A stretch of DNA of 64,000 nt from Paenibacillus sp. SYP-B3998 (GCF_010820665.1 NZ_JAAIKC010000004.1:124001-188000), one strand, 5' to 3'. Positions 1 to 8,388 are shown, numbered from the stretch's first letter. The notes: generated by a model not told the origin, from the letters alone. A program made the numbers and translations.

Positions 1-1
1 A

Positions 2-1270
2 GCCTTCTTGCAAGTCATAGAAGCATATGGCGAGAAGTTGAAAACGGATGGTCTCCGCTTCCGTGATTTCACGGTTGGCAAGAAGGTGCTGATTACAGCC
101 GATGAGCTCAGTGAACGATTCTATGGCAGATCTTCGACGCAATCCATTGGTGACCGAATGGAGCACCTTACGGAGTGGATTTTGAGTAGGCTGGATGACA
201 TACAATCCGATGTGCAGCAGCGCTTCTACCGCAAAATGGTACGTGAACCTAAGTACATAGGCACGGAACAAGAGATGAAGCGAATGAGCAAAGGCAAAGC
301 CTACAAGGCTATAGAGCCGCTCAAAGAGCAGGCGCGGAGCCTGGCTTATCTCGATGCGCTTGGGATGTATAGTGAGCTCTTTGCACAGACAACGCTGCAT
401 CAAGAGCTTGCGGATAGTTCGGGGCAAACACTTCCTGATGCCTGGGACACGATTCGTACTTTTACGGTTGAAGCGCTTGAGCAAGGCAAGATTCTTTATG
501 AAGACGCGACACCGTTGGTCTATTTGAAAGGTTTGGTAGAGGGTCAGCTTCGTGTAGGTACGATTCGGTATGTGGTTGTGGATGAAGCGCAGGATTATTC
601 ACCGTTTCATTATGCTTACTTGAAAAAGCTGTTTCCGCGTGCGCGTTTCACCTTGCTAGGGGACTGGAATCAAGGTATCTTCACGCATGCGAATGTGGGC
701 AGCAGCTTGGAAAAAAACGGTGAATATGCTTCCATTAGCGAGCTGATGAAAGAGGACGAGACGGAGACGATTCGTCTCGTGAAGAGCTACCGCTCGACGA
801 CTGAGATCGTCGAGTTCGCGAGCCAGGTGCTGCCTGATGGCGAGCCAATCGAGCCTTTCAGCCGCAGTGGCGAGCCCCCGCGTCTAGCACGCGCGGCCGA
901 CGAGGCCGAGCTTATCCGCCTCGTTGCGGCGGCTGTGCGTAAGCGCCGCGACGGCGGAGCTAGCTCCGTCGCGATTCTGTGCAAAACCGAGCGCGAGACG
1001 AAGCGCGCGCACGCACAGCTGCAAGCGCTGCTGCCAGGGCTGCAACGCATCACTAAAAACACGCAGCACTACGAGGCTGGCGTGATGATTATGCCCGCGT
1101 ACCTCGCCAAAGGGCTTGAGTTCGACGCTGTAGTCCTTTACGACGCGAGCTCGGCTGTCTACGCCGAGGCCAAGGAGCGCAAGCTATTTTACACAGCTTG
1201 CACCCGTGCGCAGCATCACCTAGATGTATGTTATCTAGGCGCTCTGACACCTTTTATCCCGATGAAATAG
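2..1270 (+). CDS. helD: HelD-type RNA polymerase-recycling ATPase, C-terminal part
   Basis: The reading frame is open to the left edge, so the start and the Walker A half lie outside the window; about 420 residues are visible of a family usually near 770. HelD proteins are UvrD/Rep-like superfamily 1 ATPases that bind RNA polymerase and release it from stalled or terminated complexes. Visible helicase motifs in order are VVVDEAQDYSP (motif II), LLGDWNQ (III), VKSYRST (IV), GLEFDAVVLYDA (V) and YTACTRAQHH (VI, arginine finger). The last third of the gene is clearly richer in G+C than the first half. A downstream 8-bp inverted repeat (CTGCCCTT 1289-1296, AAGGGCAG 1339-1346) runs into the next gene's ribosome site. 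A plain UvrD/PcrA helicase is less likely because of the spacing and wording of these motifs. Confidence 0.85.
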   Translation, partial: AFLQVIEAYGEKLKTDGLRFRDFTVGKKVLITADELSERFYGRSSTQSIGDRMEHLTEWILSRLDDIQSDVQQRFYRKMVREPKYIGTEQEMKRMSKGKAYKAIEPLKEQARSLAYLDALGMYSELFAQTTLHQELADSSGQTLPDAWDTIRTFTVEALEQGKILYEDATPLVYLKGLVEGQLRVGTIRYVVVDEAQDYSPFHYAYLKKLFPRARFTLLGDWNQGIFTHANVGSSLEKNGEYASISELMKEDETETIRLVKSYRSTTEIVEFASQVLPDGEPIEPFSRSGEPPRLARAADEAELIRLVAAAVRKRRDGGASSVAILCKTERETKRAHAQLQALLPGLQRITKNTQHYEAGVMIMPAYLAKGLEFDAVVLYDASSAVYAEAKERKLFYTACTRAQHHLDVCYLGALTPFIPMK

Positions 1271-1361
1271 ACAGAAGTCCATACCTAACTGCCCTTATCT
1301 TCATAAGATGAATCATGCAATCACATAGATGAGTTTCGAAGGGCAGAGGGGAGGAATAACC

Positions 1362-1442
1362 ATGTCTCACGTTGGATATACTAGCACAGCTGTTATTCTG
1401 GTTCTTTACATTCTGTTAGTCATCATTCTGGCAACATTCTAA
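1362..1442 (+). CDS. YjcZ-like sporulation miniprotein (26 aa)
   Basis: This tiny frame encodes 26 residues: a short polar start (MSHVGYTST) followed by one hydrophobic helix (AVILVLYILLVIILATF). That layout matches the YjcZ family of very short sporulation-associated membrane proteins in Bacillales. The start is well supported by a strong ribosome site (AGAGGGGAGG, 1345-1354) 7 bases upstream, and a good terminator follows 20 bases after the stop, so it behaves as a single-gene transcript. A glycine-rich N-terminal stretch typical of many YjcZ members is absent, so membership rests on size and helix position. A short unrelated membrane peptide is the alternative. Confidence 0.7.
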   Translation: MSHVGYTSTAVILVLYILLVIILATF

Positions 1443-1461
1443 TTATAGAAGGTACCATCAT

Positions 1462-1502
1462 GAGGCCGTTTCCCACCTTTTTAAGTGGGGAGCGGTCTCT
1501 TT
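1462..1502 (+). terminator. Rho-independent terminator after the YjcZ-like gene
   Basis: A 15-bp stem (GAGGCCGTTTCCCAC pairing with GTGGGGAGCGGTCTC through a few G-U pairs) with a short T-rich loop is followed by TTT. It closes the miniprotein transcript. Confidence 0.75.
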
Positions 1503-1644
1503 GTGCTTGAGATTCCCTTTAATGGTTGCTAGGGAGGGTGGTTGCCCCCTATCCAGTGGCCATCCGGCTCACGTCCAGCGTTGAGGCTGGCTAGGTGAGC
1601 TGATTAGAAAGACGTTTTTGCCTTCAAAGGAGGGGCTCCGTCAG

Positions 1645-1720
1645 TTAATAATTATTTAAGAATTGTTTTAGGCGCGGTTTAGAAGTGATTAAGAGGGAGT
1701 TAAGGCTGGCGAGATAAGAT
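1645..1720 (+). promoter_or_regulatory. Five (possibly six) 11-bp-spaced direct repeats plus -10 element
   Basis: The hexamer TTWAGR occurs at 1656 (TTAAGA), 1667 (TTTAGG), 1678 (TTTAGA), 1689 (TTAAGA) and 1700 (TTAAGG), each start exactly 11 bp after the last. A weaker copy, TTAATA, sits 11 bp further upstream at 1645. A plausible -10 (TAAGAT, 1715-1720) follows, and no good -35 is present at the usual distance, as expected for an activator-dependent promoter. Helically phased direct repeats of this kind are typical for OmpR/PhoB-type regulators, and the operon downstream encodes one (5746-6435). The repeats are seen directly; the regulator assignment is inference. Apart from this array and the terminator before it, the 340-base gap shows nothing else clear. 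Confidence 0.7.
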
Positions 1721-1783
1721 GAATACATGGAAGCGAGGAACGCATCCAAATAGAGAGAGCGTAAGCTTACGGAGGAAAAAGAT

Positions 1784-2701
1784 ATGAATAAGAAGTTAGC
1801 AATGATGGGATTAGGTGTGGCAGTCGGCAGTATGATGCTAGTAACGTCGGTATATGCAGGTGTAGGGGATGCCCCCGGATATGAGACATTTAAGTCGGCT
1901 TTCAAACAGACAGCTGCAGTGGAAAATGTAACTCGTCAGGTGAACGTTTCCCTACAAGACAACGGGGTATCTCTCCTCAATGTAAAGTCAACGATTAAAA
2001 GTGATCAATCCGGTCGTGCTGGCAGCGCAGAAGTGAAAGTGAAAAACGGAAAGGAAGAGCAAACCATTCATTTCTACAGTCAAGATGGCAAGCAGATCGT
2101 GAAAACAGCGGATTCAGATGTATATAAAGTAATTGAAGCTCAACCAGGGAACGGCAAGTTCAAAGCATTGGAAGGCGCGAATCATACCCCTGATCCAGCG
2201 ACGATTCAAGAGGTTGAGAATGTGGTCGACGCCCTGGTCGGCAATTTGAAGAATTACGTGACGATGGACCAAAAGTCGGGTAAGGGTAAGGAAATTCATT
2301 TCAAATTGTCAGGCAGCCAGATATCTCCGGTTGTAAATACCATCGGATCACTGATTATTAAGCATGGGACCCAAGAGAACGGGCAACGTCCGATTCCTGC
2401 GAAAGCAGATACACTTGGCGTCGATGTGAGCACATTGAAAAACAGTCTTCCACAGCTGGCTAACGACATCAAAATGGATGCGGTAGAAGTGAATGCTACC
2501 ATAGATGGAGATAACCATATTACGAATCAAACAGCGCAAATCCATATCTCCGGCAAGGACGTGCAAGGCGTGAATCATGATGTTGTGCTGAGCGTAGACA
2601 TGACGCTTTCCAGTTTGAACAGTACGACGCCTGATACGGTAGATTTAAACGGGAAGAAAGTTGAGAATGTGAAGTTCGACCAACAGTCCCGCAAGCACTA
2701 A
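1784..2701 (+). CDS. Secreted protein of unknown function, first gene of an ABC/two-component unit
   Basis: The 305-residue product starts with a clear signal peptide (hydrophobic segment from about residue 8, likely cleavage after VYA at residue 25) and has no lipobox, so it is probably released outside the cell. The rest is polar and rich in short beta-strand-like stretches, with no cysteine pair or catalytic motif that I recognise; the general texture recalls LolA/LppX-like lipid- or peptide-binding folds, but that is only an impression. The start is fixed by GGAGG at 1771-1775. The gene sits between the repeat array at 1645-1705 and an ABC exporter, kinase and regulator on the same strand, with a leaky-looking hairpin after it. 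It could be the ligand, sensor partner or output of that system. Confidence 0.75.
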   Translation: MNKKLAMMGLGVAVGSMMLVTSVYAGVGDAPGYETFKSAFKQTAAVENVTRQVNVSLQDNGVSLLNVKSTIKSDQSGRAGSAEVKVKNGKEEQTIHFYSQDGKQIVKTADSDVYKVIEAQPGNGKFKALEGANHTPDPATIQEVENVVDALVGNLKNYVTMDQKSGKGKEIHFKLSGSQISPVVNTIGSLIIKHGTQENGQRPIPAKADTLGVDVSTLKNSLPQLANDIKMDAVEVNATIDGDNHITNQTAQIHISGKDVQGVNHDVVLSVDMTLSSLNSTTPDTVDLNGKKVENVKFDQQSRKH

Positions 2702-2730
2702 AAATTTTAACAAAAACTAGAAAGATAAGG

Positions 2731-2760
2731 GAGGCGAAATGGTCACCATTTCACCTCTTT
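2731..2760 (+). terminator. Hairpin between the secreted-protein gene and the ABC exporter
   Basis: A 12-bp stem (GAGGCGAAATGG / CCATTTCACCTC, one mismatch) with a 3-base loop is followed by only a short T run. It may act as a partial terminator that makes the first gene more abundant than the rest of the unit. Confidence 0.5.
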
Positions 2761-2788
2761 ACTTGTTCAATTGAAAGGTGGCAGGGTT

Positions 2789-3526
2789 ATGAATCCTGTA
2801 GTAGAAATTAAGCAGCTGACGAAGATTTTTAAAAACTTGCGGGGTATTCACAATGTGCAGATGACTGTTCAGCAAGGCGATATTTATGGCTTCTTCGGTC
2901 CGAATGGCGCTGGTAAGACGACAGTTATGAAGATAATGACTGGTCTTAGCAAAGCGCAGCAAGGGGAGGCTAAGCTTTTCGGTTACAACGTCACAACTCA
3001 TTATGAGCAAGCCATGGCTAAGGTAGGCGTGTTAATTGAAACAGCAGAGGCTTACACCTATATGAGTGGCAGACGAAATCTAGAGCTAGTCGCGCGTTTC
3101 TATCCCGGCATAAGCAAGCAACGAATTGATGAAGTGCTGGACATCGTAGACCTGACTCCTTTTCAACATGAAAAGGTGGCTGGATACTCGCTGGGCATGA
3201 AGCAGCGACTCGGTTTGGCCTCAGCGATGCTATCGAAGCCTGAATTGCTAATCCTTGATGAGCCTACGAATGGTCTGGATATCGAGGGGATGGTACACAT
3301 TCGCGAAATCATTCTGCGGCTTGCCCGTGAAGAGCGCATCACATTCCTGATCTCTAGCCATCTCATTCATGAGATGGAGCTGATGTGCAATCGAATGGGC
3401 ATCATCCACCAAGGACGTCTCATCCGAGAGGGATTAGTGTCGGAGCTCATGCAGGGAACCGAATCGCTGGAACAAGCATATTTGCGCGAAATCGAAGGAG
3501 TCAGGAGGTTAGCTGCTCATGCATAG
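2789..3526 (+). CDS. ABC transporter ATP-binding protein (BcrA/CcmA-like exporter type)
   Basis: The 245-residue protein is a complete ABC ATPase: Walker A GPNGAGKTT near residue 36, signature YSLGMKQR, Walker B LLILDEPTNGLD and an H-loop in ISSHL. The signature variant and size match the BcrA-like ATPases that pair with ABC-2 permeases to export or sense peptides and envelope-active compounds. An in-frame TTG lies at 2771, but ATG 2789 is preferred because AGGTGG (2776-2781) is correctly spaced before it. The gene overlaps the permease that follows by 8 bases, so the two are translationally coupled. The downstream kinase and regulator suggest a self-contained stress-response unit. Confidence 0.9.
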   Translation: MNPVVEIKQLTKIFKNLRGIHNVQMTVQQGDIYGFFGPNGAGKTTVMKIMTGLSKAQQGEAKLFGYNVTTHYEQAMAKVGVLIETAEAYTYMSGRRNLELVARFYPGISKQRIDEVLDIVDLTPFQHEKVAGYSLGMKQRLGLASAMLSKPELLILDEPTNGLDIEGMVHIREIILRLAREERITFLISSHLIHEMELMCNRMGIIHQGRLIREGLVSELMQGTESLEQAYLREIEGVRRLAAHA

Positions 3527-4268
3527 CTTAACTGCTAACATATGGAATGAAACAATCAAAATCGCGTCCAAGAAAAAGACGCTCTTTTTCCTAGCCGTTA
3601 CTATGCTTCTACCCGTTGTAGCGGGTGTACTCTTAGCGCGCTTTCAAAGCGGTATCGGCATCGGCGCCATCAACTCACAAGACTTTCCTATTATTATGTT
3701 AAGTTTATTTACGACTATTTTTCTGCCCTTGTTCGTATTCATGGGCGCTGCAGATGTGTTCTCAGGAGAGATGGGCGATCGTACAATGAAAATCACGTTG
3801 ACGAGGCCGATTACCCGATTCAAAGTGTTCGCCTCCAAACAAATCGCTTTGGGTATCTACATTGTCTTGTACTTACTAGCGGGTTTGTTGGCTGCAACCT
3901 TTTCAGCGCTGTTTTTTCAGAATTTTGGTGGATTTAGCGCCGTAACGAATTGGCTGCTAGCTTACGGTGCGGCTTTTGTTCCATTACTTGCACTGAGCGT
4001 CGTGGCGGTTTGCTTGGCGCAATTCTTCTCAAGCAGCAGTTCGGCATTGACCGTGAGTATCCTCTTATATTTGGCTTTCAAGGTGGCGGCATTCTTCATA
4101 CCGCCAATCGCTACGTATTCACCTACAGCCTATATGGATTGGCATATGCTGTGGATCGGAAGCTCCTTGGCCATTGGCAAAATTGTCAGCATCTTTATGT
4201 TTTTGGCTGCATGTAGTATATTGTTTTTTACAGTGGGATTCTATTTTTTTGACAAAAAGGAGATTTGA
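3519..4268 (+). CDS. ABC-2 type permease
   Basis: The 249-residue product has about six hydrophobic spans, beginning near residues 20-40, with a cytoplasmic loop carrying FSGEMGDRTMKITLTRPI, a segment characteristic of ABC-2 exporters of the YhaP/NatB/BcrB kind. It is the membrane partner of the ATPase encoded just upstream, overlapping it by 8 bases, and has its own ribosome site (AGGAGG) inside the end of that gene. A histidine kinase follows with almost no gap. Substrate cannot be read from the sequence; antimicrobial peptide export or detection is the common role for such sets. Confidence 0.85.
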   Translation: MHSLTANIWNETIKIASKKKTLFFLAVTMLLPVVAGVLLARFQSGIGIGAINSQDFPIIMLSLFTTIFLPLFVFMGAADVFSGEMGDRTMKITLTRPITRFKVFASKQIALGIYIVLYLLAGLLAATFSALFFQNFGGFSAVTNWLLAYGAAFVPLLALSVVAVCLAQFFSSSSSALTVSILLYLAFKVAAFFIPPIATYSPTAYMDWHMLWIGSSLAIGKIVSIFMFLAACSILFFTVGFYFFDKKEI

Positions 4269-4273
4269 TCCAG

Positions 4274-5749
4274 ATGTCGATTCGTTTACGGCTGGTGCTT
4301 TCTTATGTAGCCATGCTGCTTGTGCCGCTTGTGCTTTCCGTGCTAGCCGTGATCTTAATCAGCATCGCGACGCTAGGCAATTTGAAATCTGTGTTTCAGG
4401 TTGATTTCTCCCAAGGCAATCCGATCAAACGCGTAGTTGATCAGGAGCTTGAAATTGTCGCCTATATGAAGGCGAAAGCGGAGGTTGAGCCGGATATTTT
4501 TCTCGAGGAGTCCTTTGTTAGGGACTTAGAGGAGAGGCTTCATAAAATTAATATGGGGCTCATTATTCGCAAAGACAGAGAAATTACGTACGTCTCGCCT
4601 TATTTGAAGCAGGCAGAGGCAGGAGATACATCCAAATTGCCAAACTTCGGAACCTCATCTGGTAAATTCCAGAGGAATCAGGGTTCGTTGTGGATAACTC
4701 GTCAGCAGGATTTCATATTTTCGGATAAGAGTAAAGGCTCTGTGTTCATTTTCCTTGATGGCAGCACGTTTCAGAAGTACTTGCATCAATTTTCGAAATC
4801 CGTTATTTTTACTTTCATTGCCATTCTTGTTGTGACCAACGGAGTGCTTACTTACTTCGTCTCACGCAGCATTATCCGACCGCTTAGAGCGCTTAAACGG
4901 GCTACTGAAGAAATTAAAGATGGTAATCTTGATTTCGAAGTGGTACCTCAATCAGATGATGAAATTGGGGAATTAAGCATTGCATTCGAAGAAATGCGGC
5001 GCAAGCTCAAGCAATCGGTGGAGATTCAGCTGCAATATGAGGAAAATCGTAAAGAATTGATCTCAAACATTTCCCACGACTTAAAGACGCCAGTGACAGC
5101 CATTAAGGGGTACGTGGAGGGCATCATGGATGGTGTTACGAACTCGCCTGATAAACTGGATCGCTATGTTCGAACGATTTATAACAAGGCGGCTGATTTG
5201 GACCGATTAATTGATGAGTTATTTCTTTTCTCCAAGCTGGATCTTGGTAAAGTGCCGTTCCAATTCGAAGCGGTCGATATCGGCCAGTATGTGCTGGATT
5301 GTGCGCAGGAGCTGCAGTTCGATATGGAGAAGAAGGGTGTCCATTTCGTGCTGAATGAGCTGCCGCAAACGCCTCTTTTCGTTACTGCGGATCGTGAGAA
5401 GCTCAAGCGCGTCCTACTGAACGTTATTGAAAATGCAATGAAATATAGCGATGAAACGAACTGTGCCATTCGCTTAGAAGTGAAAGAATTTGACGGCAAT
5501 GCCGTCATTCAAATAGAAGACAATGGTCAAGGCATCTCCGAAGAGGCGCTGCCGCATATCTTTGACCGATTTTATCGGGCCGACCCCTCGCGAAACACCT
5601 CTACCGGAGGGAGTGGATTAGGGTTAGCTATTGCTAAACAGATCGTCCAAGAACATGGCGGAAGAATCGGTGCGACGAGTCGTATTGGTGAGGGAACGAC
5701 CGTGTATATGGTATTGCCACTAACCAAACAGGAGGAACATGCACAATGA
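4274..5749 (+). CDS. Sensor histidine kinase (HAMP, HisKA, HATPase)
   Basis: The 491-residue kinase has a first membrane span at about residues 8-32, an external domain of roughly 140 residues, a second span at about 175-197, a HAMP linker (from SRSIIRPLRALKRA), the phospho-acceptor motif SNISHDLKTP with His268, and the ATPase boxes NVIENAMKYS (N), EDNGQGI (G1) and GGSGLGLAI (G2). The large external domain means it senses something outside the membrane directly, unlike BceS-type kinases whose sensor loop is tiny. ATG 4274 is chosen over TTG 4265 because AAGGAG at 4257-4262 lies too close to the latter. It overlaps the regulator gene by 4 bases (ATGA). Confidence 0.92.
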   Translation: MSIRLRLVLSYVAMLLVPLVLSVLAVILISIATLGNLKSVFQVDFSQGNPIKRVVDQELEIVAYMKAKAEVEPDIFLEESFVRDLEERLHKINMGLIIRKDREITYVSPYLKQAEAGDTSKLPNFGTSSGKFQRNQGSLWITRQQDFIFSDKSKGSVFIFLDGSTFQKYLHQFSKSVIFTFIAILVVTNGVLTYFVSRSIIRPLRALKRATEEIKDGNLDFEVVPQSDDEIGELSIAFEEMRRKLKQSVEIQLQYEENRKELISNISHDLKTPVTAIKGYVEGIMDGVTNSPDKLDRYVRTIYNKAADLDRLIDELFLFSKLDLGKVPFQFEAVDIGQYVLDCAQELQFDMEKKGVHFVLNELPQTPLFVTADREKLKRVLLNVIENAMKYSDETNCAIRLEVKEFDGNAVIQIEDNGQGISEEALPHIFDRFYRADPSRNTSTGGSGLGLAIAKQIVQEHGGRIGATSRIGEGTTVYMVLPLTKQEEHAQ

Positions 5750-6435
5750 GCCGCATCTTGATTATTGAAGACGAACGAAGCATCGCCGAGCTGGAACGAG
5801 ATTATTTGGAGATCAACGGGTATGAGGTAGATATTGAGAATAGTGGTGACAAAGGGCTCCAGAGCGCAATGAGCATCAACTACGATCTAGTCATTCTCGA
5901 TTTGATGCTGCCCAAGGTGGACGGTTTCGAAATATGCCGTAGAATCCGTAGCGAGAAGGATATTCCTATTCTCATGGTCTCCGCCAAAAAGGAAGATATT
6001 GATAAAATTCGTGGTCTTGGCCTCGGCGCTGACGACTACATGATTAAGCCTTTTAGTCCAGGGGAGCTTGTGGCGAGAGTGAAAGCTCATCTGGCACGTT
6101 ACGATAGGCTGATGGGTAAACGTGAGGCCAAAAATGATGAAGTCCGCATTCGCGGTCTCATGATTGATAAAACGGCTCGCCGTGTTTTCGTGAATGAGAA
6201 AGAAGTTGTGTTCACAACCAAAGAATTTGATCTACTTACCTATCTCGCCATGAATCCGAATCGTGTGTTTAGCAAGGATCAGCTGTTCGACCATCTATGG
6301 GGAATGGATTCCATAGGAGAAATAGCAACCGTAACGGTTCATATTCGCAAGCTGCGGGAAAAGATAGAACAGGATCCATCGAACCCACAATATATTGAGA
6401 CGATTTGGGGAGCGGGATACCGCTTCCGTATCTAA
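5746..6435 (+). CDS. OmpR/PhoB-family response regulator
   Basis: The 229-residue protein has a receiver domain with the acidic pocket (EDE near residues 8-10), phospho-acceptor Asp52 in VILDLMLPKVDG, and Lys in MIKPFSPGEL, followed by an OmpR-type winged helix (FTTKEFDLL ... VTVHIRKLREKIE ... IWGAGYRF). It is the last gene of the unit that starts at 1784, overlaps its kinase by 4 bases, and is followed by a strong terminator. OmpR-type regulators bind helically phased direct repeats, which fits the 11-bp repeat array upstream of 1784; autoregulation of the whole unit is therefore likely but is inferred. Confidence 0.93.
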   Translation: MSRILIIEDERSIAELERDYLEINGYEVDIENSGDKGLQSAMSINYDLVILDLMLPKVDGFEICRRIRSEKDIPILMVSAKKEDIDKIRGLGLGADDYMIKPFSPGELVARVKAHLARYDRLMGKREAKNDEVRIRGLMIDKTARRVFVNEKEVVFTTKEFDLLTYLAMNPNRVFSKDQLFDHLWGMDSIGEIATVTVHIRKLREKIEQDPSNPQYIETIWGAGYRFRI

Positions 6436-6440
6436 AAAAA

Positions 6441-6477
6441 GCCTGAAATGAGCGTCGGCGCATTTCAGGCTTTTTTT
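6441..6477 (+). terminator. Rho-independent terminator after the response regulator
   Basis: A 10-bp perfect stem (GCCTGAAATG / CATTTCAGGC) with a 10-base loop is followed by seven T residues. It ends the ABC/two-component transcript. Confidence 0.92.
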
Positions 6478-6596
6478 GCTCAGCTCAGTTGGTCATATCC
6501 AAATTTGAGAATTACTGTTTTTTCTTAGAAATCCGCGCACTTTTGAATAGTCCGTAGTTTTTCTGCATATCTTCTATTTTAGTTTGTTACTCGTTT

Positions 6597-6779
6597 TTAC
6601 GTTGTCCCACGTTCAATGATGTCATCGAGTTCTGAGCTGTGCTCGTTAGCGGCAGCAATGATCGCTTGATCCGTCTTATTGCTTCCCTGTATTTGCTCTG
6701 CCGCTTGCGCCTGATTGTTCAACTGTTCCTCTACTTGGCCGATCCCATGCGCTCCTTGATGCCCCCTGCTTGTTGTCAT
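6597..6779 (-). CDS. Small hydrophilic protein (60 aa), unknown
   Basis: The product is 60 residues, rich in Gln, Ala, Glu and His, with no hydrophobic stretch and a predicted mostly helical body (VEEQLNNQAQAAEQIQGSNK). I do not recognise the family; its size and composition recall minor spore or stress proteins of Bacillales. The start is supported by AAAGGAG on the minus strand 12 bases upstream, a slightly long spacing. It stands alone between the converging regulator gene and the divergent MgtC gene, with no obvious terminator. Confidence 0.5.
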   Translation of the reverse strand: MTTSRGHQGAHGIGQVEEQLNNQAQAAEQIQGSNKTDQAIIAAANEHSSELDDIIERGTT

Positions 6780-7009
6780 AGTTAGAAGCAGCTCCTTTAC
6801 ATTTTTTTGAAAAAGGTTAGAACGAACTATACTATACTCGAATTCGGGGGTATTTATACGTTTCTTGTGTTGTCATCTATCATAACGTTAATTGACGGGT
6901 GGTCATTTACAAAATCGTAATGTTAATATATTGTAAATGTTATTTACATGTCATGCACTTCATGATTATTCAGTGACTTATAAGGTTGCTAGGTTGGGGG
7001 AAAACTCAG

Positions 7010-7696
7010 ATGATGGTAAGCGTAGACGTTCACATTTTAATTAAATTAGGGCTTTCGGCTATATTCGGCTTAATTATTGGCCTGGAACGCGAAATTAGGA
7101 ATAAGCCCCTAGGCTTAAAAACTTCTTTGGTCATTTGCTTAAGCAGCTGTTTGTTGACCATTGTGTCCATAGAGTCTGCTAATAAGTATGCCGTCGCGGG
7201 TTTACATGTCATGGATCCCATGCGGCTTGCTGCCCAAGTGGTCAGTGGAATCGGTTTTCTTGGAGCTGGAGTTATCCTCAGGAAGCATAACGATGTGATT
7301 ATAGGACTTACGACTGCTGCTATGATTTGGGGAGCGGCGGGACTTGGCATTGCAGTTGGGGCAGGCTTTTTCGTGGAAGCATTTTTCGGACTTGTCTTGA
7401 TCATGATTAGTGTTGTTGTACTGCCTTATTTCATCAAAAAGGTAGGGCCTAAGCCGTTAATAATGAAAGATTTGCGTGTTAGGCTTATCGTTTCCCATGA
7501 CGCGAATTTAACAACAATCATTAAATTGATTATTGCCAAAGGCTATAAGATGAAAAGCGTTCATATCAAAGAGTTAAACAGTGAGCATCAGGAACTGAAT
7601 TTCATCGTATTTATTGATCGTAAGTACGCATCCGAAGTGTATGATGAGCTGAAGAGTATGGATCACGTTGAAATCGCTGAGGTGGAAACGCTCTAG
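7010..7696 (+). CDS. MgtC/SapB-family membrane protein
   Basis: The 228-residue protein has the MgtC/SapB layout: about four or five N-terminal membrane helices containing the family segment GLIIGLEREIRNKPLGLKT near residue 20-40 and SGIGFLGAGVI around residue 83, then a soluble C-terminal domain of about 80 residues. MgtC proteins are linked to magnesium limitation and control of membrane ATPase activity. An upstream in-frame TTG (6986) exists, but ATG 7010 follows a GGGGGA run at a sensible distance. No M-box magnesium riboswitch is visible in the 230-base leader, so magnesium control is not shown. The gene ends 5 bases before a converging gene's stop. Confidence 0.88.
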   Translation: MMVSVDVHILIKLGLSAIFGLIIGLEREIRNKPLGLKTSLVICLSSCLLTIVSIESANKYAVAGLHVMDPMRLAAQVVSGIGFLGAGVILRKHNDVIIGLTTAAMIWGAAGLGIAVGAGFFVEAFFGLVLIMISVVVLPYFIKKVGPKPLIMKDLRVRLIVSHDANLTTIIKLIIAKGYKMKSVHIKELNSEHQELNFIVFIDRKYASEVYDELKSMDHVEIAEVETL

Positions 7697-7701
7697 ACGC
7701 G

Positions 7702-8388
7702 TTAGTTCAATGGTAGTTGCTGATGTTCATGTTCGGAAAGGTAGCTTTTAATTAACCGAATGTAGTCGTAGGAAGCTTCTATTTCCTCCAAGCGAGGATA
7801 ATGTATATGTTTTTTGCCGCTGATCACCGAGTAGATTTCGATCCGCTCGGGCAGCTTGGCAAAAGCGTTCCAACAAAAAACGGCAGCCATGTGAGTAAAA
7901 GATGAGATAAGCGATTCTTGGTCTTCAACGATAAACTTTTGAATGATGAGCGAGGAAGCTTTTGAATCAGATATTCGGCTTAACGCTACTTGAAAAATGA
8001 TCGACATTTCGACATCAAGCGAAGCAATCTCTGCGTTACATTTTTCGAATAAGAGGATCGGATTGTCGCTTAGCTGCATCTGCTTTACATATTGGGTTAA
8101 ATGACGAATGACAAGCTGTTTGCAGGAGATGAAATGCTCAGCGGATTGGAATTTGTAATGTCGATTCGTCCAACGCTTCTCGACCAAGGTCGCAATGCGA
8201 TCGGTTGTACGCTGCTCTACGGACAAGGTGTAGAGGTCATTAATGACATGACTTACCGTATATTGAACCAACTGACTCCAATGAACATTCGTTTCCGTGT
8301 GCTCTGCCTTATTTGCACAGTCATGTTGTGCACGGCTTACCATCCGTGCCTCCAGTTTGTAATCCTCAATTAACCTGATTGCAGACAA
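7702..8388 (-). CDS. Unknown protein co-transcribed with flavodoxin
   Basis: The 228-residue product is soluble, mostly alpha-helical in character, with no signal peptide and no motif I can name. A GTG at 8412 is possible, but the minus strand carries AAAGGAG exactly 8 bases before TTG 8388, which is the better start. Only 33 bases separate it from the flavodoxin stop and no terminator lies between, so both share the Fur-box promoter upstream of 8874. That context suggests a role in iron limitation or redox balance, but the sequence itself shows no cofactor-binding motif. Confidence 0.65.
   Translation of the reverse strand: MSAIRLIEDYKLEARMVSRAQHDCANKAEHTETNVHWSQLVQYTVSHVINDLYTLSVEQRTTDRIATLVEKRWTNRHYKFQSAEHFISCKQLVIRHLTQYVKQMQLSDNPILLFEKCNAEIASLDVEMSIIFQVALSRISDSKASSLIIQKFIVEDQESLISSFTHMAAVFCWNAFAKLPERIEIYSVISGKKHIHYPRLEEIEASYDYIRLIKSYLSEHEHQQLPLN

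Noticed and set aside
6800-7009. M-box magnesium riboswitch before the MgtC gene
   Set aside because: The conserved M-box helices and terminator could not be found in this AT-rich leader.
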